Assembly (NCBI RefSeq): GCF_023898315.1
Contig: NC_064614.1
Coordinates: 1,054,814,432-1,054,878,431 of the forward strand
Source: Schistocerca nitens
Taxonomy: Eukaryota > Arthropoda > Insecta > Orthoptera > Acrididae
Reading direction: 5' to 3'
DNA: 64,000 nucleotides
This document shows positions 1 to 9,593 of this stretch, piece by piece; positions within the stretch are counted from its first letter, which is position 1; the number at the start of each line of letters is the position of its first letter. A program made the position numbers and the translations under genes. The notes under the pieces were generated by a model. It saw only the letters and a list, made by a program, of their open reading frames with translations. It ran no database searches and was not told the origin of the DNA.

Positions 1-109
1 TCAGTGCCCGCAGACAGCTCGGCACCCGGGATGCCGCAAGTTCGCTCCCCAGCCCTGCCTCCGCGGACGGCAGCTTGCAGCCCTCTCGCTCCTCGCGCCG
101 GTGTAGCTG
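1..109. other. GC-rich flank, unassigned
   Basis: This short segment is clearly more GC-rich than the rest of the window and stops where the TTAA-bounded element begins. I see no convincing reading frame or splice sites. It could be genic or CpG-rich flank, but nothing in it proves that. Confidence 0.3.
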
Positions 110-1396
110 TTAAAGCCGTCGGCACACGGACCGTGCTGCCGAACGTTAACGTTGAGCGTGCCCAGTTCAACGTGCTGCTCAACGCTCAGGAACGATGCGA
201 CTTGTGCATACGGTACGTGGACCCCAACGTGGTATACGCGATCGCAACGCACTCAAGCGACAGTTGAGGGATGTTTCTAGTTCGTTAATCACACTGTTTA
301 CTCAACGGGCGCGTAAAATTCCCACGTTAGCTCTATTAAAATGCACATTTCTTCCATCGTTCACGAAAAGGAAAGTACCATGTCCAATCAATAAGGACAC
401 AGGCTTGTAAAAGTTCCATTACAAGCAGTGCGTTACAAAATTGGAATACTTTCCGCATAAGATAAACATTATTTCATCATTCCCACATTTTAGTAAAACC
501 CCAAGGTCAGTCTTACTTGATCACTGTTCGTACCCAGTAGCAGAATCTTTGCAACATGTCAATTACGAAGCGTAAAAGAAAAAGGAGAAAAAATACCTTT
601 ATACATGTAGCGTAAGCTGTCCTTTAGATTAAGCCAATCGAACAAAGTCACCCCTCAAAAAAAGGTGAACTTGTATTTACATAAAATCAAACATTACAGT
701 CTATACTTATATTTTACTAATAATAAAGTATCAGAACCTAAGAAAAACGCGAATGTTAGGAAAAAAAAATTTGTCGTGTCAGGACGCGAACCACCGCCCC
801 AACAAAAAAACCTCATTAGTACACAATGATGCTATTCATTACGCTATGCCAACATCACATCTGCTGTATCTAATGATAGTACCTTACCTCTTGCCAAAAA
901 CTTTAATCGTAGATATTTTACTAACTGAAATTTAATTATAACACATTGTACCAAGAACAATGCGTTTTGGGTGGATCTTCAGTGTGTCGCTGCCTTCAAA
1001 TAGCCTACTCTCATTATACGCAAGTTACAATAATTATTTTGCCGCGAATATGATGTTTCTCATTATTTTATTGGAACGAATCACACAGTTAACAATGAGT
1101 TTTGCAGTGATTCTCAATTTGATGGTGCTCGGAACGGCATATATACGTATAGGCTTGAAATGAATGACAATATGGCGCGTCACAACTCTGTACTGAAGGG
1201 AGACGGCGTGCGTGTGACGTAGGTGGCGTTGTGCCATGTCATTGGTCAACGCTCAGACGCACGCTGAGAATATCTGACATGCCAGATATTGCTCTGCACG
1301 TTCGGAAAGACTCCCGAGCGTGCTATTCCATGCTGTGACGTCAGAAACTCGGCACGCTCAACGTTCGGATGCACGGTCCGTGTGCCGACGGCTTAA
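110..1396. mobile_element. TTAA-flanked inverted-repeat DNA element, non-autonomous
   Basis: Both ends carry an imperfect inverted repeat of about 50 bp whose outer part reads GCCGTCGGCACACGGACC going inward. TTAA lies directly outside each arm (110-113 and 1393-1396). TTAA target duplication is typical of piggyBac-type transposition. The interior has no transposase-like reading frame, so the element would depend on enzymes in trans. The left arm has one extra A next to TTAA. Seen: the arms and both TTAAs. Inferred: the piggyBac-like mechanism, since the termini do not begin with the usual CCC motif. Confidence 0.6.
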
Positions 1397-1986
1397 GGTG
1401 CGACGCGCACCGCCACAACAAAGACATGACCGTGCAGCAGAGGTTGGAGCTAGAGTCAGCGGGCCAATTGGCCGACGATTTGAGTCGCTAAAAGGTCGTC
1501 GTGGTTGGCCTGCAACTTAAACAATCGTCATTCTCTTCGGCTCTAGACGCGTATACTGGCGACACCCCCTTTGAGCCTCCAGGATCACTTCTTTAAACTT
1601 CTTTTCCCTACGCCTCTGACGTAATTCCCCTGGATAGGGCAAGTGGAGTGCTCTTTGATAATTACAGCGTCAACTTTCCTCAGCCCTCTTCGGCTTCTAC
1701 ACACAGGCGCTGTTCTAACTGCAATGTATGGGCTCTTCACACCACGACGGTGCTGTGTACTGCTCTGATTACTTCGCGTTTATATACAGAGCCCGCGAGG
1801 CCATGCCTTGTAGCCTGCGATCGGTGTCGTAAACCTGCCTCGGAGACTCGTTTGCAAAATATCAACATCGCCAGTGCCTGCCATCCGATGTGACGGTCGG
1901 TCTCTTAACTACTGCCTAGAGGGCTTGAGTACTCAAAGAACTGTGACTGACGCCCGAATAACAGGGGCTGACATGCATTGAGAATA
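1397..1986. other. Unassigned stretch
   Basis: I recognise no gene or repeat here. Small open frames have no visible motif, and the sequence looks like single-copy or decayed intergenic or intronic DNA. Confidence 0.4.
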
Positions 1987-1998
1987 GAAAATAGTGCA

Positions 1999-2198
1999 AA
2001 AAATGGTTCAAATGGCTCTGAGCTCTATGGGACTTAACATCTGTGGTCATCAGTCCCCTAGAACTTAGAACTACTTAAACCTAACTAAGCTAAGGACATC
2101 ACACACATCCATGCCCGAGGCAGAATTCGAACCTGCGACCGTAGCGGTCACGCGGTTCCAGGCTGTAGCGCCTAGAACCGCACGGCCACCCGGACGGC
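1999..2198 (-). mobile_element. tRNA-headed SINE, type 1
   Basis: Read on the minus strand, a tRNA-like head with an A-box (TGGCCGTGCGG) and a B-box (GGTTCGAATTC) leads into the body common to all SINEs here, ending in GAACCATTTTTT. A near-perfect 12-bp target duplication flanks it (1987-1998 and 2199-2210, one mismatch). Confidence 0.9.
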
Positions 2199-2220
2199 GA
2201 GAATAGTGCATTGAGAATGA

Positions 2221-2303
2221 CTAGCTACTAGCCGAAATCTGGATTTGCGTAATAAAATCTAAAAAAGGACGACTGATTGCTGCAGTCTATAATTTATAAA
2301 ATC
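2221..2303. repeat. Dispersed repeat shared with 60970-61045
   Basis: The core TAGCCGAAATCTGGATTT followed by AAAGGACGACTGATTGCTG recurs near 60975-61025 with small changes. It is a dispersed repeat of unknown class, perhaps the tail of a retroelement. Confidence 0.5.
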
Positions 2304-3365
2304 AAAAGCTTATGACGAAGGCAGGGGAGAACTAAGTTCTTATTTCTTTTGCAATTATCTTGAGCAATATCAAATTTGCGTGATGATGCTGTTGACTACA
2401 TTCTCATAACTAACATAAGCTTCGAAGTTTATTTCTTGCACTCACCATGAAAGATATTTTTTCTGTGTCTTTTTTGAAATAAAGTTACTGGGACTGATGA
2501 ACAAATTTGTTTTAATATGCCATCGAAAAGGTTCCACCTGGGCTAAGAACAGAAATATTTTGTCTGGCGGATATTGACTTAATCACTACTTACTGGATAA
2601 GCTACTTACTGGATAAGCTTTTGACTATCATAATTGTTATTCACGTAATGAAGCATCAAATCGTTAAACTCACATGTATTCTGTGAGGACAGAGGCGTTG
2701 TCTGTAGCAAGCAAGTGGGAATGTAGTTAACAGAGTAGGGCCTAGTTGTTGTAATTCTTCGTAGTACTTTTCAACTTCCACTATGACAGAATTATGCTGC
2801 CACCAATTGAATTTTCTTATAATGTTACCTGTGAACTTCCGTTATTCATTGTCTCATGGGGGAATGGTGACAACAAAATAGATGGTCAGCACAGTTGTTC
2901 ATTTCACTTCTAGCCCATAACAGAGATATCCGTTCACTTTCCATAAATTGCGAGAGACTGATTCGAGTCTTATCGTGATTTCAGTCGCACTACTTTATCA
3001 AACACTTAGTTTAAAAGACAGGACACTTCTTCGGAATGCAGAAACATCTTCTTCTTTCAGTGGTAATTGTACGTGCTGCTATCTATAAGTAAGGTATAGA
3101 TAAGATCCGTTCAATAATATATTACATACACTGGAACTAAAACTGCTGGAAAAACGGAAACTTACAACGCGATGGTTGTTCTCAGCGCTTCCATTCCGCC
3201 AAAGTATTATTATCATCAATGTGTTACAATCATTCACTCAGTGGATGACTTCTATATTTACTCGTACATTTTCTGATACAGCATTGCTCAAAACGTATTA
3301 AAGATGTATTAGGTTGACAGTGTGATCATCTGGGATAACTTATTAGCGTGTTAGTATAGTGTTAT
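2304..3365. other. AT-rich unassigned stretch
   Basis: No coding frame or known repeat is recognised. A 16-bp direct duplication (TACTGGATAAGCT...) occurs near 2590-2620. Confidence 0.4.
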
Positions 3366-3502
3366 TACACTACTTGCCATTAAAATTGCTACACCAAGAA
3401 GAAATGCAGATGATAAAATGGTATTCATTGGACAAATATATTATACTATAACTGACATGTGATTACATTTTCACACAATTTGGGTGCATAGATCCTGAGA
3501 AA

Positions 3503-4522
3503 TCAGTACCTAGAACAACCACCTCTGGCCGTAATAACGGCCTTGATACCCATGGGCATTGAGTCAAACAGAGCTTGGATGGCGTGTACATGTACAGCTG
3601 CCCATGCAGCTTCAACACGATACCAAAGTTTATCAAGAGTAGTGACTGGCGTATTGTGATGAGCCAGTTGCTCGGCCACCATTGACCAGACGTTTTCAGT
3701 TGGTGAAAGATCTGGAGAATGCGCTGGCCAGGACAGCAGTCGAACATTTCCTGTATCCAGAAAGGCCCGTACAGGACCTGCAACATGCGGTCGTGCATTA
3801 TACTGCTGAAATGTAGGGTTTCGCAGGGATCGAATGAAGGGTAGAGCCAGGGGTCGTAACACATCTGAAATGTAACGTCCACTGTTCAAAGTGCCGCCAA
3901 TGCGAACAAGAGGTGACCGAGACGTGTAACCAATGGCACCCCATACCATCACGCCGGGTGATACGCCAGCATGGCGATGACGAATACACGCTTACAATGT
4001 GCGTTCACCGCGATGTCGCCAAACACGGATGCGACCATCATGATGCTGTAAACAGAACCTGGATTCATCCGGAAAAAATGACGTTTTGCTATTCGTGTAG
4101 CCAGGTTCGTTGTTGGGTACACCATCGGCGGCGCTCCTATCTGTGATTCAGCGTCAAGGGTAACAGCAGCCATGGTCTCCGAGCTGATAGTCCATGCTGC
4201 TGCAAACGTCGTCGAACTGTACGTGCAGATGGTTGTTGTCTTGCAAACGTCCCCATCTGCTGACTCAGGTATCGAGACGTGGCTGCACGATCCGTTACAG
4301 CATGCGGATAAGATGCCTATCTCGACTGCTAGTGATACGAGGCCGTTGGGATCCAGCACGGCGTTCCGTATTGCTCTCCTGAACCCACCGATTCCATGTT
4401 CTGCTAACAGTCATTGGATCTCGACCAACGAGAGTAGCAATGTCGCGATAGGATAGAATCCGACTTTTATCAAAGTCGGAAACGTGATGGTATGCATTTC
4501 TCCTCCTTACACGAGGCGTCAC
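3503..4522 (-). pseudogene. Tc1-like transposase, degraded
   Basis: Three frames on the minus strand together resemble one Tc1 transposase. The N-terminal helix-turn-helix region (SDFDKSRILSYRDIATLVGR) is at 4295-4522, a middle part is in another frame at 3949-4359, and the catalytic C-terminal part is at 3503-3952 (MVWGAIGYTSRSPL, SPDLSPTENVW). The second catalytic aspartate, normally in QQDNARPH, reads QQYNARPH, while the terminal glutamate is kept. Frameshifts plus the Asp-to-Tyr change make it non-functional. The exact start is uncertain because the first recognisable codon is a GTG within the homologous region. Confidence 0.85.
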
Positions 4523-4681
4523 AACAAAGTTTCACCAGGCAACTGATGTTTGTGTCTGAGAAATCGGTTGGAAACTTTCCTCATGTCAGGATGTTGTAGG
4601 CGTCGCCACCGGCGCCAACCTTGTGTGAATGCTCTGAAAAGCTAATCATTTGCATATCACAGCATCTTATTCCTGTCGGTT

Positions 4682-4896
4682 CAAATGGTTCAAATGGTTC
4701 TGAGCACTATGGAACTTAACATCTATGGTCATCAGTCCCCTAGAACTTAGAACTACTTAAACCTAACTAACCTAAGGACATCACACAACACCCAGTCATC
4801 ACGAGGCAGAGAAAATCCCTGACCCCGCCGGGAATCGAACCCGGGAACCCGGGCGCGGGAAGCGAGAACGCTACCGCACGACCACGAGCTGTGGAC
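4682..4896 (-). mobile_element. tRNA-headed SINE, type 2
   Basis: It has the same 3' body and tail as the type 1 SINEs but a different tRNA-like head (TCGTGGTCGTGCGGTAGCG; B-box GGTTCGATTCC). A perfect 12-bp target duplication TTCCTGTCGGTT flanks it (4670-4681 and 4897-4908). It sits inside the Tc1-like relic. Confidence 0.93.
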
Positions 4897-4969
4897 TTCC
4901 TGTCGGTTAAATTTCGCGTCTGTAGCACGTCATCTTCGTGGTGTAGCAATTTTAATGGCGACTAGTGTA

Positions 4970-5881
4970 CATACCATTAATACAGTCACTCTTACGGAAG
5001 ACTCCCGTTTCAATCTCTTGTTTAGACAACTTGTGTGATCATTCTGTAATGCAAGTCTTCATAAATGGAAGGCGTTTGCTTTCTTTTATCGTTGTAGGGT
5101 TTCCTGCCATAATGACGTAAACGACATTTCCGACTTAAAGCCGTGTGAAATCATCTCCGTGTAAACAAAGGACCATGGACATTGCTACAGCACGGTGTTT
5201 TAACGATACAGTTAGCGATACTATAGTTTTAACGATATCGAAAGGGTTTTTGTCTAAACACCAGACAAAGGGTAGCAGTTTTTTCTTAATTGTGGTAGCT
5301 AAAGTCTGAATCATTGGCTGCCTTGGTCTTGTATCATTAGCCACCGTAGTGCTGGTACTGTGAACGGCTGAAAGAAAGCAGTAGTACTGTCATAGTGTTG
5401 TACTAACTTCCCAATACCCTCATCGTAAAAGGAAGCCGCCTGTGTTTTCCCCAAATTCTCTAAGCTGATCTACAGCTCGTTGTCTGTGCCAGAAATTTGT
5501 CTTCACAGCCAACGGTTGATATGATCAGAGATGAAACTTAAGGGGAGCCAATTACTGGCTGAATTGGGAGTGATCAAGCACTTCCCATCGAAAACGTTGC
5601 AGAAGCATCTTCATTGCCCCCTGCGGAGTGCGACCGAGAATCGCAGAATGCAGAAGGAAACACGCGTCACTTATGTTACGTGGGTTGCATGACGTCGGGT
5701 GAAATCTCTTACCAGGCTCTCATACGTGGGTGGGAGACACTATCTAGGAATATCAGGTGTTCAGTGTGCGGTCGGAGCTGAAAAGAGTGATGTGACACGA
5801 TCAACTGCCATACTAGAGGCACTGCTGAATACATCTATGCAAATCTTTTCGGATTTTCACTGTAGTTAACATTTCGCGATC
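4970..5881. other. Unassigned stretch
   Basis: No recognisable gene or repeat. The frame at 5135-5344 on the minus strand has no motif I can support. Confidence 0.4.
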
Positions 5882-5892
5882 GATCGGACCTT

Positions 5893-6092
5893 GCCGGCCG
5901 CTGTGGCCGAGCCGTTCTAGGCGCTTCAGTCCGGAACCGCGCTGCTGCTACGGTTGCAGGTTCGAATTCTGCCTCGGGCATGGATGTGTGTGATGTCCTT
6001 AGGTTAGTTAGGTCTAAGTAGTTCTAAGTCTAAGGGACTGATGACCTCAGATGTTAAGTCCCATAGTGCTCAGAGCCGTTTGAACCATTTTT
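5893..6092 (+). mobile_element. tRNA-headed SINE, type 1
   Basis: This is the clearest forward copy: A-box TGGCCGAGCCG, B-box GGTTCGAATTC, shared body, and a tail of GAACCATTTTT. It has a perfect 11-bp target duplication GATCGGACCTT at 5882-5892 and 6093-6103. Confidence 0.95.
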
Positions 6093-6286
6093 GATCGGAC
6101 CTTACTTTCGAAATAGCCCTCGTAAATGCGAAATAAAGAAAAGTTGGTTGGCGTATTTGTACATCAGAAAGATGATATCTATTCAGATTTCGTGCACATC
6201 GAATAATAATGGCGCTAGTAGCTCCACTGTGAAGAAGCAAACCGGGTTTGCTCTAAATACAAACTGTAAAGATCTTGGGTGCTAGT

Positions 6287-7480
6287 TACCTTTGAGATTT
6301 AACGTGGTGAACTGATCATAGTCAAGAATGCCTTTGAGGCGACAAAGACGCCATTATGAACACCTCACTGGGTTCGAACGAGGTCATGCAGTAGGACTAC
6401 GAGAAGCTGGATGTTGCTTCTGCGATATTGCAGAAAGACTTGGCAGGAAATTAGGTACCGCACATGACTGCTGGCAGCCGTGGTCGCAGGAATGTACGGT
6501 CGGAAGAAGACTAGGCTCCGAACGGTCACGTAGCACTGCTAAGAGCGAAGACCATCGTGTTTGATGTACGGCACTGGCGCTTCGTATTACATCTGCAGCA
6601 GCAATGTGATCAGCCACTGGCACCACAGTGAGAGCTGCTGCAATTGGTACCACAGTGACGCAACCAACTGTTACAAATCAGTTACTTCAAGGGCAGCTCC
6701 GAGCCGGACGCGCAGCAACGTGCATTCCGCTGTCCTCAAACCACAGCTGTTTGTGACTTCAGTGGTGTCAAACAAGAGCTCATAGGAGGTAGGGTGGAGG
6801 TCTGTTGTGTGTGCTGATGAAAGCTGGTTGTGCCTCGGTCTCAGTGATGGCTGTGTGTTGGTTACAAGGAGGCCAGTTGAGAACCAGCAACCAACCTGTC
6901 TGCGTGCTAGACCTACACCTGGAGTTATGGCGTGGTTGCAGTTGCGTATAACAGCAGGAGCCTCCTCGTAGTCATACCATGGCTGCAAATTTGTACGTCA
7001 GCCTGTCGATTCGATCTGTTCTGCTATCGTTCATGAACTGCATTCCAGGGGGTGTTTTCCAATAGGATAACGATCGCCCACATACCGGTCCACAGAGTGT
7101 CCACATGTTGCATCGGCCTTGGACTGTTCGATCACTAGATCTGTCTTCAATCAAGCATATATGGGACATATTTAGAGGACAACTCCAGCATCGTTCACAA
7201 ACATCATTAACCGTCCCTGTATTGACCGACCAAGCGCTACAGGCATAGAGCACCATCTCACAAACTGACATGCGGCACCTGAACATCACAGGCATATACG
7301 TTAGTATGCTTGTATTAAACATTCTGGCGGCTCGCTGGTTATTAATGAACCAGGATTTCACATTTGCAATGGATTATCTCATGCTTACGTTAACTTATGA
7401 TCTTGCATTGTTGATCACTTAAAAATGTTACCTGGACAAATGTATTCCCGAAACTTCATTACTCTGCATTAATTATTTTT
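6287..7480 (+). pseudogene. Tc1-like transposase relic, second family
   Basis: The frame at 6328-6564 begins MPLRRQRRHYEHLTGFERGH and resembles the N-terminal DNA-binding part of a Tc1 transposase (GLREAGCCFCDIAERLGRK). Downstream, scattered in several frames with stops, are matches to the catalytic region: a decayed QQDNARPH box reading FQ*DNDRPH near 7060, and DLSSIKHIWD near 7140-7170. No intact frame remains and I cannot identify the terminal repeats. The right end seems to be lost where the Helitron-like sequence begins. Confidence 0.75.
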
Positions 7481-7484
7481 TTCT

Positions 7485-7488
<4 letters not shown>

Positions 7489-7517
<29 letters not shown>

Positions 7518-7518
7518 T
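7489..7518. repeat. (TG)n microsatellite
   Basis: An uninterrupted TG dinucleotide run lies at the left part of the Helitron-like element. Confidence 0.95.
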
Positions 7519-7617
7519 GCACGTCTCCTCCGAAACTATTCGACCGATTTCAACCAGACTTCACATATCCCTTATTGCCCAGCAAAAATGGGTGTGGAGT
7601 TGAGAACCATAATTCAG

Positions 7618-8200
7618 GATATCTGACGTGATAAACAATGACTTGCTAGGAAAAGCTGCTGCATGACTTTTAACTATATTACTTCTGTGTGGGCAACAGT
7701 ATTCGCAATATATTTTGCAGGCGGTATCCACATATGACACTAAATCCACCTACGAATGTTTATCGTGGTGCCATACATAGTAAAGGCGATATGATATAAA
7801 CACTGGAGTCCATGCAAAACTGCTGCACTGTGCGTGATATTTAAATTTATTACTTCTTTTCTACTAATTCCAGTCGTAACAGATTTTTGCAGACAGTATC
7901 CGTATACACTGCCGAATGCGCCTTGAAAATTATATCGTTGTATGACACATAGAACAGGTGATTGACGTCATAAACACTGAGACGGGTGAGAAACTGCAGC
8001 CTCATGCATCCCGTTTAAATTTATTACTTCTTTACTACTATCTCTATTCGCTGACAGTATCCACATATGCCACTGAATGTACCTTCACAAATATATCATC
8101 ATACGACACGTAGTTCAAGAGATATGACGTCATAAACACTGAGATACTCGAAAAAATACCGCATCATATAGGCAGTTTTAATAAATTTCTGCTTTACTAC
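7618..8200. repeat. Degenerate tandem repeat, unit about 165-175 bp
   Basis: About three and a half diverged copies follow one another. Shared landmarks are TATAAACACTG near 7795, CATAAACACTGAG near 7970 and again near 8130, each followed by a TTTAAATTTATTACTTCTTT-like stretch and a CAGTATCCACATATG-like stretch. The array lies inside the Helitron-like element. Confidence 0.7.
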
Positions 8201-8629
8201 TAAGACACTCCTGCAGTCGTGTCAATGTAAGAAAATACTTGAAATCCGACAGCGCCTTCAACAGCTTTGAACTGTGAAGCGGTAACGGTTGTAGGCGAAA
8301 ACAACCGTATATAGGCCTACTTATTGGCATTCGCATAGATACGTTTACAAAATCTCGTTTTAGACAGCGAAACAGCTGTGCCCAACGTTCGAAACAGTCT
8401 CGGATCATGTGCCTTAATTTGGTCACCATACTTAGCCATCTGCACATAATGGATATTTGTTTGTACGACTGTTTCATAATTTCAAAGGTGTTTTCGAGAA
8501 GAGATAGAAATTATTTTTTTCGGTATTTCACTACAGACACAGTTAATCTTTTGTCCTCGTTTCCAATACAAAACTGACAAAATAAATACCCGGGATACGA
8601 CGGGTTTGTCATCTAGTACGGTACGTATA

Positions 8630-9380
8630 TATATACAGCGTGAATAATCTAAAACTTGCACCGCAAATGTAGCGGAAACGGAAAGTCTATTGATATGCGG
8701 TTTTCACAGAGTGGGATGGTGGTGAGGGGCTCTTACTGTTAGCCAATAAACAGACTGCAATACTATTTAGAAAGTGTATTTTTTGTGCAAACATACACTT
8801 TTTTAAATACAACAACTGGTTTAAAAGGGTGATAAATAATTGCCGAGATGGTTGACGTCTGTTAGCATATCTTTCCGCATACACCGTACAAGAACGAACT
8901 GCATTTTTCCTTCACTCTCCATACACCATGAACATGCCGGCTTTTTCTGCGTTGATGAACCCCATCGTCCACTCATGATCTACTGCTTGGACTGTCACAC
9001 ACTGACTAGCAAGTCGACATGCACTCAAGAAGCATCATGCCACAATAAGCAAATATGAAACCATCGTATCTAGCAACCACGCAAGTTGAATGGCACATAC
9101 AAGTGTCGGTGTGGAAGCTTTTCAAAATACGGTATCTCGTAAACGACTCTCACTAAAATTCTGCAACAAAAACCACCGACATTCTAATTTACCCTACTTT
9201 TGGCCTGTTGATGTCAATAGGCATGGTTCCATTTAAAAAATGTATGTTAACATAAAAAAATAATTTCCAATCACTATTACAGCCTATTTATTCGCCAATA
9301 ATCGAGCCCGTCACTACCGATTCATTCCGTGAAAACCGCACATCAATAGCATTCAGTTTTGGGTGATTCATCCTATATAT
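8630..9380. mobile_element. Inverted-repeat (MITE-like) element
   Basis: The left arm starting near 8687 (CTATTGATATGCGGTTTTCA) matches the reverse complement of the right arm ending near 9352. Diverged similarity extends about 120 bp inward and some tens of bases outward. No transposase frame lies between. No convincing target duplication is seen, so the outer limits are approximate. Confidence 0.6.
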
Positions 9381-9593
9381 AATTTTGGACACCTTATATA
9401 TTTAGGGTGTCCCAAATTAAAGTTCCAGTTTCAAGGCGCTGTAGAAAGAAAATCACTGCTCAGAATGACGTCAGATTTGACCAGCGTGTTATTGACACTG
9501 GGGGGAAACGTTATGGAACAAAGAAAACTTCAGTTTTACCGATAGATGACGCTGTGAGGCTCTTAACGTGAAAAGGGTCGGCTACAAATGATA

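Larger units (their letters stand above)
3368..4967 (-). mobile_element. Tc1-like transposon relic with nested SINE
   Basis: Inverted termini beginning CACTA and containing GCCATTAAAATTGCTACACC lie just inside TA dinucleotides (3366-3367 and 4968-4969), the standard Tc1/mariner target duplication. The element is 1600 bp, or about 1.37 kb once the SINE (4682-4896) and one target copy are subtracted. That is a normal full length for a Tc1-like element. The SINE inserted after the transposon did. Confidence 0.88.
7475..8616 (+). mobile_element. Helitron-like non-autonomous element
   Basis: The right end has Helitron features: a short hairpin (ACCCG 8588-8592 pairing with CGGGT 8601-8605) followed after about 7 nt by CTAG (8613-8616), with T as the next base. 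Near the left end a (TG)n tract and the phrase CGACCGATTTCAACCAGACTTC resemble the 5' part of insect Helitrons as I remember them. No Rep/helicase is encoded. The exact left end is not resolved, since no TC preceded by A is obvious. Confidence 0.5.

Noticed and set aside
1..267. Overlapping frames at the left edge
   Set aside because: They run across the terminal repeat of the TTAA element and have no domain.
7618..8200. CRISPR-like or regulatory array
   Set aside because: Whole ~170-bp units repeat and diverge; there is no short-repeat/spacer pattern.
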